Positions 1-7,203 are shown, counted from the first letter of the stretch. The stretch is 16,888 nucleotides of DNA from Microcaldota archaeon (GCA_021812025.1 JAKAPD010000007.1:1-16888), one strand, 5' to 3'. Notes: generated by a model not told the origin, from the sequence alone. Numbers and translations are program-made.

Positions 1-1
1 T

Positions 2-859
2 CTACGCATGATAAAAGCAAGGGTTACAGGCATGATTTCTGGCGGAAAGCACGGCCTGCCGAAGGGCTTCTGGACAGATGACACCACCCAGATGTTGCTT
101 TTGGCGATGAGCCTGATAGAAAAGAAGGGCTTTGATCCTAGAGACCAACTAGAAAAGTATCTCAAATGGATGAAAACCGGGTACATGAGCTCCACCGGCT
201 ATTGCTTTGACATAGGCAAGACCACTAGAGATGCATTGCTGGAATTCGAAATAACCGGAAGGGAGTACAGCACTTTTGTCGATGGAGCAGGGAATGGCTG
301 CATCATGAGGCTTGCCCCGGTGCCGATGTATTTCAGGGAAGATCCCGGGAATGCCATAGAGATGTCGGGACTTAGCGCAAAGACCACGCACGGATCGATA
401 ACGGCCGTGGACTCTGCAAGATACCTGGGCGCTATTCTTGTAGGGTTACTTAACGGAGATTCGAAGGAGACCGTGTTGTCCGAGAATTACGCTCCGTTGA
501 AGGGCTACTGGCAGGAGAAGCCCTTGGTCGGCCAGGTGGCAAGGTTGGCAGCCGGATCCTTCAAGGACATTACCGAAGAAGAAGCGGCAAATTCTTTTCT
601 GGCCGTAGAGGCACTTGAGACTGCGCTGTGGGCTTTCCACAAAACCAGCAACTTCATGGACGGGGCTCTGCTGATAGTAAGGAATGGAGGCGACGCCGAC
701 ACGGTGGCTGCGATTTACGGGCAGATAGCTGGTGCTTATTACGGCTATGGCGCGATACCGCAAGAATGGAGGGACGATCTCCATGACATAGAACGCATAG
801 AACAGCTTGCGCTGGAGCTTTTCGAGAAGAACAGTACATGTGAGAAGCTAAAGTCCTAG
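2..859 (+). CDS. ADP-ribosylglycohydrolase family protein (5' end outside window)
   Basis: Predicted DraG/ARH-type hydrolase, a family that removes ADP-ribose from modified proteins or small molecules using a two-metal (usually Mg) centre. The frame is open to the left edge, and the first internal ATG is at 8. The usual N-terminal segment with the G-D-x-x-G motif is missing, so the true start lies upstream. Numbering from that ATG, the metal-binding W-T-D-D-T motif is at residues 22-26, a T-T-H-G-S segment at 126-130, and the C-terminal metal motif N-G-G-D-A-D-T at 226-232, where D229 and D231 stand for the canonical GGDTDT acids. All catalytic acids visible in this part are intact, so the gene looks functional. 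The stop is TAG at 857-859, and a tRNA gene follows after about 50 nt. The family call is firm; the substrate is not known. Confidence 0.88.
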   Translation, partial: LRMIKARVTGMISGGKHGLPKGFWTDDTTQMLLLAMSLIEKKGFDPRDQLEKYLKWMKTGYMSSTGYCFDIGKTTRDALLEFEITGREYSTFVDGAGNGCIMRLAPVPMYFREDPGNAIEMSGLSAKTTHGSITAVDSARYLGAILVGLLNGDSKETVLSENYAPLKGYWQEKPLVGQVARLAAGSFKDITEEEAANSFLAVEALETALWAFHKTSNFMDGALLIVRNGGDADTVAAIYGQIAGAYYGYGAIPQEWRDDLHDIERIEQLALELFEKNSTCEKLKS

Positions 860-877
860 CCCCGTGCAGGAAACTAA

Positions 878-887
878 TTAATAAATA
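878..887 (+). promoter_or_regulatory. TATA-like box for tRNA-Trp
   Basis: The AT-rich stretch TTAATAAATA is centred about 28 nt upstream of the first base of the mature tRNA at 911, the expected spacing of an archaeal TATA box. This is inferred from position and composition only. Confidence 0.45.
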
Positions 888-910
888 ATCCTACGACAAT
901 AACTCAGCAG

Positions 911-1051
911 GGGGCTGTAGCGTAACCTGGCAGCGCAGCTGGCTCCAGATGTTTATAGTTATTGTGAGCGCATTGCGCGATGATGAAGATCTGGAATTAT
1001 AATAAAATATGAAGTCACCAGCAAATCCGGGTTCAAATCCCGGCGGCCCCA
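911..1051 (+). tRNA. tRNA-Trp (anticodon CCA), interrupted by an intron
   Basis: The exons are 911-948 and 1017-1051. The acceptor stem GGGGCTG (911-917) pairs with CGGCCCC (1044-1050), with one G-U pair. The D arm is GCGT/GCGC (920-923 and 933-936) with G18-G19 at 929-930. The anticodon stem is GCTGG (938-942) with CCAGC (1018-1022). The loop reads C-T-C-C-A-G then A, giving anticodon CCA (945-947), which decodes UGG Trp. The T arm is CCGGG (1027-1031), TTCAAAT, CCCGG (1039-1043). The discriminator is A1051, and the CCA tail is not encoded. The intron (949-1016) sits between positions 37 and 38, the canonical archaeal site. The variable loop has only 4 nt, a little short. Spliced length is 73 nt. 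Confidence 0.93.
949..1016 (+). ncRNA. tRNA-Trp intron, possible C/D-box guide RNA
   Basis: This is a 68-nt intron after position 37. A near bulge-helix-bulge fold supports the boundaries: loop bases 943-946 can pair with GAAG (1011-1014) except for a C34-A mismatch. 950-954 pairs with 1005-1009, leaving short bulges at both splice points. The intron contains a perfect box C (ATGATGA, 980-986), and 989-995 is complementary to 944-950 around the anticodon. Archaeal tRNA-Trp introns are known to act as C/D guides for 2'-O-methylation of C34 and position 39 in haloarchaea and Pyrococcus. No clear CTGA box D is visible, so the guide role here is a hypothesis. Confidence 0.55.
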
Positions 1052-1123
1052 AATCCTGCTGGCATGCAAACCAGCCGCACGTCAAGTCAAGTTAAAAATA
1101 TGTGCTTTGCGCCCGCAGCGCCC

Positions 1124-1131
1124 TATATTAA
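1124..1131 (+). promoter_or_regulatory. TATA-like box for the first antiporter gene
   Basis: TATATTAA lies about 41 nt before the ATG at 1169 and would start a transcript near 1154 with a short leader. It is based on composition and spacing only. Confidence 0.4.
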
Positions 1132-1168
1132 AAAGTGTTTTCTTATCATGTTATAATCACGGGATAGA

Positions 1169-2362
1169 ATGGAAATAATAATAGCTCTGCTCGTCCTGCT
1201 TTCCGCGTCGTTGATAATCGGAGAACTCTTCAGGCGTGCCGGCCTACCTTCGGTAGCCGGACAGTTGATAGCAGGAATGGTGCTCGGCCCGATGGTGCTG
1301 AACATAATAACGCCATCCGATACGCTGTCGAACCTGTCCGACATATCCCTTTTCTTCATAACCTTCCTTATAGGGGTAGAAGTGACAACAGAAGTGCTCA
1401 CAGAACACATCAGTCACGCGCTCGCATTCACTGCGGCAAGCTTCATCGCGCCAACAGTGATTATGGCACTGATCGCGATCTTCGCATTCGGGCTACCGCC
1501 CGGCCAAGGCGTTATAGTCGCCACAGCCATAGGCGTGCCATCGATATCGATAATATCGGTGCTGCTTTACAGGTACGGCATACTGCAGTCCGAGCCCGGA
1601 CACGTAATACTAGCAAGTGTCGTGCTGACTGATGTCATAGCATTTGGCGTCCTCGCTGCAACCTCCGGCGGGGCGGTGAGTACCACATTCATACTGATTG
1701 CAGTGGTGGTGGCCATAGCGCTATTGCTCCTTGTGGATAAAGGCTTGAGATCGCACTCGAGAAGGCTGAAGGATGTTTTTGATTCCCTGATAAAAAGCGA
1801 AGAGGACGAGCATTTCGCCTTCGGGGGCATGCTGATACTCGGCCTTATCGTCGCGGCTCTGCTCCAGCTCATAGGCATAACGTTTGTACTGGGCGCTTTC
1901 TTCGCGGGGATGCTGATAAGCGAATACGCAGTCGGAAAATCGTTCTACGGCTTGCTGACGAGGACGTTGAGGAGGATAAGCGATAGTTTCTTCATTCCGT
2001 TGTTCTTCAGCATAGCAGCATTGGACGTAACACTGCCAGGCGAATCGCTTTTCGCGCTTCTGTTTGCAATGGTAGCCGCGAGCATCGCAATCGGAGGCAT
2101 ATTGGACTATTTCACCGGCAAAAGATTCCTGCCGAAGATAAGCGGCAGGAACACCATCGGACTTTTTGGTGGGAGGGGTGCGGTAGGGATCATAATAGGC
2201 AGCATAGCCCTGCTCGAGGGCATAATAAGCACGGATCTGTATTCCATAATTGTTTTTGGCACGCTCATTATGGCAATCGTGATGCCGCTCCTGATAAACC
2301 GGCGATTGACATCGGAGGCCCAAAAAGGGAGCAAGGGACGGCGTATAGGGAGGCGCCCCTGA
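1169..2362 (+). CDS. Kef/NapA-type cation:proton antiporter (CPA2 family)
   Basis: Integral membrane exchanger expected to swap Na+ or K+ for protons across the cytoplasmic membrane. The 397 residues form about 11-13 hydrophobic helices with no soluble regulatory domain, about the length of a bare CPA2 transport domain. The V-V-L-T-D-V segment at 151-156 places T154-D155 at the TM5 ion site. Members with a single Asp here are often electroneutral, whereas electrogenic ones carry two Asp, so the single acid hints at an electroneutral exchanger (inference). Other CPA2 hallmarks are L-G-A-F-F-A-G-M-L at 241-249, F-F-I-P-L-F-F at 274-280, and G-R-G-A-V-G at 335-340. A charged loop at 190-216 separates the two halves. 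The C-terminus is short and basic, without a TrkA_N domain. The ATG at 1169 lacks a clear ribosome site. Ion specificity cannot be read from the sequence. Confidence 0.85.
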   Translation: MEIIIALLVLLSASLIIGELFRRAGLPSVAGQLIAGMVLGPMVLNIITPSDTLSNLSDISLFFITFLIGVEVTTEVLTEHISHALAFTAASFIAPTVIMALIAIFAFGLPPGQGVIVATAIGVPSISIISVLLYRYGILQSEPGHVILASVVLTDVIAFGVLAATSGGAVSTTFILIAVVVAIALLLLVDKGLRSHSRRLKDVFDSLIKSEEDEHFAFGGMLILGLIVAALLQLIGITFVLGAFFAGMLISEYAVGKSFYGLLTRTLRRISDSFFIPLFFSIAALDVTLPGESLFALLFAMVAASIAIGGILDYFTGKRFLPKISGRNTIGLFGGRGAVGIIIGSIALLEGIISTDLYSIIVFGTLIMAIVMPLLINRRLTSEAQKGSKGRRIGRRP

Positions 2363-2462
2363 GATAATGTCCGACTATACGCCAAAGCATTAAGGGTTTT
2401 GCATGTTTTATTGATGCGTTTGAGAAGCTCCGCCCCGCGTCTGAATGGATTCTTAAATGCCC

Positions 2463-2471
2463 ATATTAAAT
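2463..2471 (+). promoter_or_regulatory. TATA-like box for the TauE/DUF1634 pair
   Basis: ATATTAAAT, about 53 nt before the TTG start at 2520, would give a transcript starting near 2492 that still includes the ribosome site GTGA at 2512-2515. Support is from composition and spacing. Confidence 0.35.
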
Positions 2472-2519
2472 GCCTATAGTGATAAATGAGTACGCCTTAT
2501 AGTTTATCGTCGTGAGTGT

Positions 2520-3374
2520 TTGATAGCGCCAGTTTATGGGTTGGTATTGCTCCTTGTCGGTATCGTTGCCGGTGCAGTCGGCGCGCTCAGTGGCCTTGGA
2601 GGTGGCGTTGTAATCGTGCCGGTGCTGACCCTAATTTTTGGCGTGCCGATAGAATATGCGGCCGGCACAAGCCTACTTGCGACCATTGCTACGTCAAGCG
2701 GAGCCGGCAGCGCCTACATAAGGGACAAGCTAACCAACATAAAGATAGGGATGTCCCTGGAAATAGCCACGACTCTAGGAGCCATAATAGGCGCTCTTTT
2801 AGCCGCGATAGTATACGCCAGCAACTTCCCGGAACTGATATTCATACTCTTTGGGATAGTGCTGCTGTTTTCCGCAATCCCCTCTGCGAAAAGCCTCTTT
2901 AGAAAAGGCTTCAGGAGCAGCAAACCGGATTTTACAACCGGGCTATTCCAGCTGCATGGCAGCTACTACGACAAGGCAGCCAGGGCAAGGATAACGTATA
3001 ACGGTGTAAGGTGGTGGCTCGGCGAGATGGTGATGCTGTTCGCCGGCATTGTATCCGGTCTTCTCGGCATAGGCTCCGGAGCATTGAAAGTAATTGGAAT
3101 GGACTGGGGGATGAGGCTCCCGATTAAAGTCAGCACCGCTACAAGCGACTTTATGATTGGCGTCACAGCCGCAGCGGGAAGCGCCGTGTACCTGGCTCTC
3201 GGCTATGTGCAGATCGTGAGCGCGTCGCCCGTCATAATAGGGGTTCTAGGGGGAGCGTTCTTGGGCGCGATCATAATGAATAGGATGAGGGGCAACAGGA
3301 TTAGGCTTTTCTTTATAATGGTGATAGGGCTTCTTGCATTGGAAATGATCTTCAGGGGTTTTGGTGTATTATGA
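2520..3374 (+). CDS. TauE/SafE family sulfite/anion exporter
   Basis: Predicted membrane exporter of the TauE/SafE (formerly DUF81) family, whose studied members move sulfite, sulfoacetate or related organosulfur anions out of the cell. The protein has 284 residues, about eight hydrophobic helices and the family's internal duplication: a glycine-rich G-A-L-S-G-L-G-G-G segment near residues 21-29 recurs as G-L-L-G-I-G-S-G-A in the second half. A polar loop of roughly 45 residues separates the halves. The start is TTG. It is chosen because GTGA (2512-2515) lies 4 nt upstream, the spacing seen repeatedly in this window, and no in-frame ATG or GTG precedes it. The stop overlaps the ATG of the following DUF1634 gene by 3 nt, so the two are translationally coupled. 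The substrate is not predictable. Confidence 0.85.
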   Translation: MIAPVYGLVLLLVGIVAGAVGALSGLGGGVVIVPVLTLIFGVPIEYAAGTSLLATIATSSGAGSAYIRDKLTNIKIGMSLEIATTLGAIIGALLAAIVYASNFPELIFILFGIVLLFSAIPSAKSLFRKGFRSSKPDFTTGLFQLHGSYYDKAARARITYNGVRWWLGEMVMLFAGIVSGLLGIGSGALKVIGMDWGMRLPIKVSTATSDFMIGVTAAAGSAVYLALGYVQIVSASPVIIGVLGGAFLGAIIMNRMRGNRIRLFFIMVIGLLALEMIFRGFGVL

Positions 3375-3661
3375 TGGACATGGAAAAAACTATTGCGATT
3401 GTGCTCAGGGCGGGCGCCTTGATAAGCGTATTCCTCTTCGCAGCCGGACTTCTTTCGGGCGCGAACCCCTACGTTTCAGGCCTCTTTTTTGAAGCTGGGC
3501 TCTTCGTGCTCGTTGCCACTCCAGTAACCAGGGTGCTTCTTTCGGTGCTTATGTTCGCCGCCGAGAGGAATGCACTCTATACGGCCATAACACTGATAGT
3601 GCTCGTCAATCTGCTGATAGCGATATTCGTGGTGCCTGTTTTGATGCGCATCCTTTCGTGA
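3371..3661 (+). CDS. DUF1634 family membrane protein, partner of TauE/SafE
   Basis: A small 96-residue integral membrane protein with three predicted helices at roughly residues 7-27, 33-57 and 68-93. The G-L-F-V-L-V-A-T-P-V-T-R segment near 42-53 and the following A-E-R-N-A-L-Y region match the DUF1634 pattern. DUF1634 genes are often found beside TauE/SafE genes in archaea and bacteria, and here its ATG overlaps the exporter stop as ATGA (3371-3374). The context suggests an accessory subunit of the exporter; its molecular role is unknown. A second ATG at codon 2 and a third at codon 4 are possible starts, but the overlap favours the first. Confidence 0.8.
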   Translation: MMDMEKTIAIVLRAGALISVFLFAAGLLSGANPYVSGLFFEAGLFVLVATPVTRVLLSVLMFAAERNALYTAITLIVLVNLLIAIFVVPVLMRILS

Positions 3662-3675
3662 GCGCATGATATTCA

Positions 3676-3684
3676 ATATTAAAT
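3676..3684 (+). promoter_or_regulatory. TATA-like box for the second antiporter gene
   Basis: ATATTAAAT lies about 42 nt before the ATG at 3722 and would start transcription near 3706. This suggests the second antiporter has its own promoter rather than depending on the TauE operon. Confidence 0.38.
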
Positions 3685-3721
3685 TACTTTCCCGGCAATC
3701 CCTACTTGAGCTGCCAAACAA

Positions 3722-5044
3722 ATGATAATCATGCTGTCTGTCGCAATCATATTCCTGTTCTTCTCCGGAATTGCTTTTCTCGGCTTCCTTATCAACGCGT
3801 TCTTCTACAAGACAAAGATAAGCAGCATATTGCCGCTAATGGCGATAGGGGTGGTAGTAGGGCCTGTGCTGCAACTGGTAAACACTACGCCGGGAAGCTT
3901 CGCAGCTGCGATAACGCCGTATATATCTGCCGTTGCCGTGGCATTTGTATTATTTGACGTGGGAATCAACATACGCATAGACAAGCTTACCCGAGTCTTC
4001 GCCAAGGCTACTGAATTTGCATTCCTGACTGCCGCGATGACCGCCATTGTGCTGGCAATAATGGCGTACCTGCTGTTCGGCTGGTCGCTGCTTGAATCTT
4101 TCATATTCGGCTTTGCCGTTTGCGGGCCAAGCGTAGTGATAGTTCCGACCCTTCTAAACCTAATAAAAGTCAACCCAGAGCTGAAGGTATCTCTTCTGTA
4201 TGAAAGCGTGCTTACGGATGTACTCCAGTTGGCAGTGCCGCTGATTCTGGTAGGTTTCATAATTAACCCAGTTGCCGGCGGGGTCGGGCTTGCCGCCTAT
4301 GTCTTTACGACTATCTTCGGATCCATATTCCTGGGCGTCCTATCGGCCTTCTTCTGGCTTTATGTGATGAAGAGATATTCGCAGCAAAGCGCCAGTTACA
4401 GTTGGATGCTGACCATGGCGATGGTCATAGCAACATATGGGCTTGCAAGCGCAATGAACATAAGCGGCGTTATAGCAGTGTTCGCCTTCGGACTTTCCTT
4501 CTCAAACATAGGGGGCTCCAAAAATGTGAAGGAAAAGAAGGACTTCCTGTCGCACTTCACGTTCGAGAGTGATATGCAGATACGGCATATCAGGAATTAC
4601 CAGAGAGAGATAGTCTTCTTCGCGAGCACCTTCTTCTTCGTCTATATAGGCATGCTGTTCAACTTGAGCGGCGTGGATCTGGACCTGCTGTTTGCCTTAG
4701 GTTTCATGGTTGCCCTGATTGCCACAATAAGGTACTTCATGTCCGGTCGCCTTGGCGTCTACTTCTCGAAAGATAATCCGATGCGGGAAGTGGAGCATCG
4801 TACAGTCTATTACAACGTAGCGAGGGGGCTCGCCCCTGCCATTGTGGCGACAGTGCCGCTTTCTTTAGGCATTTCCATACCATACTTCCTTGACTCGATA
4901 TTCATAATAATATTGCTGACGAACGTGGTCTCGACAATAGGATTCGCCTACTCATACAGGGGCGTAAATCTCAAAACCGTAAAAGTTTCTCGCAGGAAGA
5001 AGCGCGAATGGGAAAGGAAGCTAGGCTTGGACTACATCGACTAG
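3722..5044 (+). CDS. Monovalent cation:proton antiporter (CPA superfamily)
   Basis: A second predicted Na+/K+:H+ exchanger, not closely similar to the one at 1169. The 440 residues are mostly hydrophobic, with about 12-13 helices. The segment E-S-V-L-T-D-V at 161-167 corresponds to the TM5 ion-binding helix, where E161 and D166 match the CPA1 pattern E-S-x-x-x-D. F-V-Y-I-G-M-L-F at 306-313 and A-R-G-L-A-P-A at 367-373 are also in the CPA1/NhaP style, the Arg being the conserved late-helix Arg. A cytosolic charged loop covers 265-297, and the C-terminal 20 residues are strongly basic. No TrkA_C domain is fused. It is followed after 10 nt by a histidine phosphatase gene, probably co-transcribed. 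The start is ATG 3722; ATG 3731 is also possible, and neither has a clear ribosome site. Confidence 0.82.
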   Translation: MIIMLSVAIIFLFFSGIAFLGFLINAFFYKTKISSILPLMAIGVVVGPVLQLVNTTPGSFAAAITPYISAVAVAFVLFDVGINIRIDKLTRVFAKATEFAFLTAAMTAIVLAIMAYLLFGWSLLESFIFGFAVCGPSVVIVPTLLNLIKVNPELKVSLLYESVLTDVLQLAVPLILVGFIINPVAGGVGLAAYVFTTIFGSIFLGVLSAFFWLYVMKRYSQQSASYSWMLTMAMVIATYGLASAMNISGVIAVFAFGLSFSNIGGSKNVKEKKDFLSHFTFESDMQIRHIRNYQREIVFFASTFFFVYIGMLFNLSGVDLDLLFALGFMVALIATIRYFMSGRLGVYFSKDNPMREVEHRTVYYNVARGLAPAIVATVPLSLGISIPYFLDSIFIIILLTNVVSTIGFAYSYRGVNLKTVKVSRRKKREWERKLGLDYID

Positions 5045-5054
5045 GAGTGAGGAC

Positions 5055-5609
5055 ATGAGAATCATCTGCATAAGGCACGGGGAAACACCCGGGAACGCGA
5101 AAGGCCTCGTAATGGGAAACATCTCTGGAAGGCTCGGCATGCTCGACCACCATGGAATTAAGCAAAGCGAAGAAGCAGCAAAGGAACTCAGGACTGCGAA
5201 GATAGATGCTATATACTCCAGCCCTATGGAGCGCGCAGTAGAAACCGCTAAGATAATAGCAAGGCACCATATGGGAATCCCGTTCATTTTGGCAGACGAG
5301 CTCAAAGAAAGGGACTTTGGCGACTGGGACGGCAAAAGGGAGAGCGATGTTCCTTGGAACGATAGATGGAATTCTGGCTACAGGCCGGGCAATACTGGAG
5401 AGACGCCGGAAGAATACTACGGCAGGGTCAAGGGCTTTTTGAAGGCTCTTTTTGAGAAGTATCCGGATGGCGAGGTGCTGCTTGTCGGGCACGCCAGCCT
5501 TGGAAGGGTGCTTGGCGCAATCCAGGCAAAAAGAGGGCCCGAAGCAGCGAAAGAGATGCACCATCAGGAGAACGCTGAGATAGAGTACTACACGATCGAT
5601 AGCATTTGA
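5055..5609 (+). CDS. Histidine phosphatase (phosphoglycerate mutase-like) family protein
   Basis: Soluble enzyme of the histidine phosphatase superfamily (GpmB/CobC-like), which forms a phosphohistidine during phosphate-ester hydrolysis or mutase reactions. The catalytic R-H-G-E motif is at residues 7-10 (phospho-acceptor H8). The S-S-P-M-E-R segment at 55-60 supplies a phosphate-binding Arg, the acid-rich K-E-R-D-F-G-D-W region is at 84-91, and the second catalytic His is in G-H-A at 145-147. At 184 residues it is the normal length for a minimal member. The start is well supported: GGAGTGA at 5044-5050 is 4 nt before the ATG and overlaps the upstream stop. The substrate is not predictable; a true phosphoglycerate mutase is less likely because the protein is short. 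It is transcribed with the antiporter upstream and converges with the next gene. Confidence 0.88.
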   Translation: MRIICIRHGETPGNAKGLVMGNISGRLGMLDHHGIKQSEEAAKELRTAKIDAIYSSPMERAVETAKIIARHHMGIPFILADELKERDFGDWDGKRESDVPWNDRWNSGYRPGNTGETPEEYYGRVKGFLKALFEKYPDGEVLLVGHASLGRVLGAIQAKRGPEAAKEMHHQENAEIEYYTIDSI

Positions 5610-5658
5610 CGCGGAAGCCGCAAAAAGCCTAATATTGCATACATATGAATATGGTCAG

Positions 5659-6582
5659 TTAAATCAGGTGCTCCTTCCTGTCGCCGTAGAACCAGACAAT
5701 TATACCTGCTATTATCAAAGCTGCCCCTCCCCATATAAAGGCAAGGTTCCCTCCGGTGTAATCGCCATATAGCCATATTATTAAACCTAATATTATCAAT
5801 GCAGTGCCGAGCGCTATTAGTTTCCTGCCTGCTTTCGATCCCTTCCAGTCGCCTACCAGCCATATGCCCACACCTATCAATATGCCAGCCACAGAAGCCC
5901 AGATGTATGCCATTATCCCTCCGCTGTAATCCGCATACAGCCAGAATATCGTGCTAAGGAGTATTATTGCGATGCCAGCGATTATCATCCTGCCTGGCCT
6001 ATCTTTCTCCCTTGACATTCCGGCTATAGCGCCCATGAGCACCAGTATTATCCCGGCCATTAGGTAGATGTTCAATCCTGAAAGCTGGAAGCCGGACACT
6101 TGCGTACCCCCGGAGCTTTGGCCCACGGTTGTTGTAGCGGACGTCGTTGTGGGCGTAGATGTAGAGTTCTTGCTTCCGGAAGGAGCCGCGAGGTTAACTG
6201 TGAGATTGGCGTTTGCCACTGATGGATCGTCACCGGTTGCATTGAGTGTGACAGTGTAAGTCCCGGGCTTTGCAGATGCGCTTGCTGTTATCGCCAAAGT
6301 CCCAGAGAAAGGCGGATCTACCGGTCCTGGGTTGCTAAGCGTTGCTGTGATTCCTTGCGAGGCTAGCTGCGCCTTGTCCACTATGTTTACCGTTGTCCCC
6401 CAAGTGTTCCCGCTAGCTACTGTCACGTTATATATAGCTGATGCCGCGCCTCCGGCGATTATGCTTAGGGAACCTGGTGTAATTGCTATGCTGGAAGTGC
6501 CGTAGCCGACGGCCCCGGAAGCTGTTGATAACATTACGAAAATGGCTAAGAGCATTGCAACTATTAGCGAACGGCCCGGCAA
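5659..6582 (-). CDS. Signal-peptide membrane protein with four W-x-x-G/A-D units
   Basis: No known family was recognised. Reading order: a signal peptide (residues 1 to about 25), an extracytoplasmic beta-rich domain (30-132) resembling the NEW3/Ig-like folds of archaeal surface proteins, a Ser/Thr-rich linker (136-160), a membrane helix (about 170-189), then a duplicated membrane region (197-305). That region holds four helices, each ending in W-[LF]-[YV]-[GA]-D at 214, 241, 270 and 297. Possible N-glycosylation sites are N52, N114, N126 and N139. The start is TTG, chosen because GGTGA (complement of 6587-6591) sits exactly 4 nt upstream and the signal peptide begins immediately after it. 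A TATA-like box at 6614-6622 would give a very short leader. The topology suggests a surface domain anchored by a repeat membrane module. Function is unknown. Confidence 0.8.
   Translation of the reverse strand: MPGRSLIVAMLLAIFVMLSTASGAVGYGTSSIAITPGSLSIIAGGAASAIYNVTVASGNTWGTTVNIVDKAQLASQGITATLSNPGPVDPPFSGTLAITASASAKPGTYTVTLNATGDDPSVANANLTVNLAAPSGSKNSTSTPTTTSATTTVGQSSGGTQVSGFQLSGLNIYLMAGIILVLMGAIAGMSREKDRPGRMIIAGIAIILLSTIFWLYADYSGGIMAYIWASVAGILIGVGIWLVGDWKGSKAGRKLIALGTALIILGLIIWLYGDYTGGNLAFIWGGAALIIAGIIVWFYGDRKEHLI
5668..5994 (-). repeat. Protein-level tandem duplication in the membrane region
   Basis: Residues 197-249 and 252-305 of the encoded protein align with each other, for example W-L-Y-A-D-Y-S-G-G (214-222) with W-L-Y-G-D-Y-T-G-G (270-278), and W-L-V-G-D (241-245) with W-F-Y-G-D (297-301). 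The W-to-W spacing is 27, 29 and 27 residues, so the basic unit is about 28 residues and one membrane helix. Confidence 0.8.
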
Positions 6583-6613
6583 TTTTTCACCTATATTATG
6601 ATGTGGGGCAAGG

Positions 6614-6622
6614 TTTTAATAG
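6614..6622 (-). promoter_or_regulatory. TATA-like box for the repeat membrane protein
   Basis: CTATTAAAA on the minus strand lies about 36 nt before the TTG start and predicts a transcript start near 6592, just ahead of the GGTGA ribosome site. The rest of the gap 6583-6764 shows nothing else that can be supported. Confidence 0.4.
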
Positions 6623-6764
6623 CTGATATAATATTGGATTCAGATGCCGTACGGTGACCTGAGGCTCTATGGTGCATTTCGGCGCTGCGCGTACTGCGTA
6701 ATATTCACTATTATAACAACAGTCTGATTTTTTATGCTGCGAAAAGCAGAGGTAGGGATTTTGG

Positions 6765-7154
6765 CTACTTGCCTTTTTTGAGCCCGGTGATCTTTTTGTC
6801 GAGCTCATCGAGTTTTTTATCGAGTTTGTCCAGTCTTTTGCTGAGGTCCTTCCATGCGTCGATGACTATTTCGTGTGGTGGTTTGGGCCTGAATTCTGGA
6901 GGGAGAGGCTTCGTGCCCTTCAGGAATTCGAGGATTTTCCTCTCCCTGAGGTGGTAGTATTTTTTCCCGTTCTTCCATTCGTAGCTGACAAGCCCTATAT
7001 CGGAAAGCAAGCTAAGATGAAAATCAGCGGTCTGCGGTGCCAGACCTATCTCGTTCGCTAGCTCCGTCAAGTACTTGTCCCGTTTGGCTAGCGATAGCAA
7101 TATCTTCTGTCTAAGCTCGCTGCCCAATGCCTTATGCACAACGTCGGGCTCCAT
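6765..7154 (-). CDS. Winged-helix (ArsR-like) transcription regulator with C-terminal coiled coil
   Basis: A 129-residue DNA-binding regulator. Residues 5-78 are a winged-helix domain of the ArsR/HTH_20 kind: A-L-G-S-E-L-R-Q-K-I-L opening helix (9-19), recognition-helix region A-P-Q-T-A-D-F-H-L-S-L-L (39-50), and a wing with K-N-G-K-K-Y-Y at 61-67. No metal-binding Cys pair is present, so metal sensing is unlikely. A proline-rich linker (83-93) leads to an amphipathic helix with perfect heptads L104, L108, L111, L115, L118, I122, L125, expected to oligomerise. The gene is divergent from a small protein that carries the same linker-plus-coil arrangement. The shared 65-bp region holds two inverted repeats, which suggests local regulation. 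The start ATG has no clear ribosome site. The signal it senses is unknown. Confidence 0.85.
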   Translation of the reverse strand: MEPDVVHKALGSELRQKILLSLAKRDKYLTELANEIGLAPQTADFHLSLLSDIGLVSYEWKNGKKYYHLRERKILEFLKGTKPLPPEFRPKPPHEIVIDAWKDLSKRLDKLDKKLDELDKKITGLKKGK

Positions 7155-7185
7155 AAAAACACTTTCGATTAAAATAGAACAGCCG

Positions 7186-7203
7186 AAACATATTTATATG
7201 TTT
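7186..7203. promoter_or_regulatory. Inverted repeat containing a possible two-way TATA box
   Basis: AAACATA (7186-7192) and TATGTTT (7197-7203) are perfect inverted arms around TTTA. The centre reads as a TATA-like box on both strands. For the plus gene it is about 25 nt before the ATG at 7220, fitting a leaderless transcript; on the minus strand ATATAAATA would serve the regulator gene. An operator here would block both promoters. Confidence 0.55.

Noticed and set aside
891..1085. Minus-strand ORF over the tRNA region
   Set aside because: The DNA is explained by the tRNA-Trp gene and its intron; the translated product has no protein-like features.
1721..2323. Long minus-strand ORF of 200 codons
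   Set aside because: It lies fully inside the first antiporter gene, has tyrosine/glutamine-rich low-quality sequence and no family features; it is the antisense shadow of a real gene.
2486..2515. Nine-codon ATG frame just before the TauE start
   Set aside because: The likely transcript start (near 2492) lies downstream of its ATG, so it would not be translated; too short to support.
2516..2902. Plus-strand ORF of 128 codons rich in Arg and Cys
   Set aside because: It overlaps the TauE/SafE gene in another frame and its composition is typical of a shadow frame.
4971..5564. Minus-strand ORF of 197 codons
   Set aside because: It is antisense to the histidine phosphatase gene, whose motifs and ribosome site are clear.
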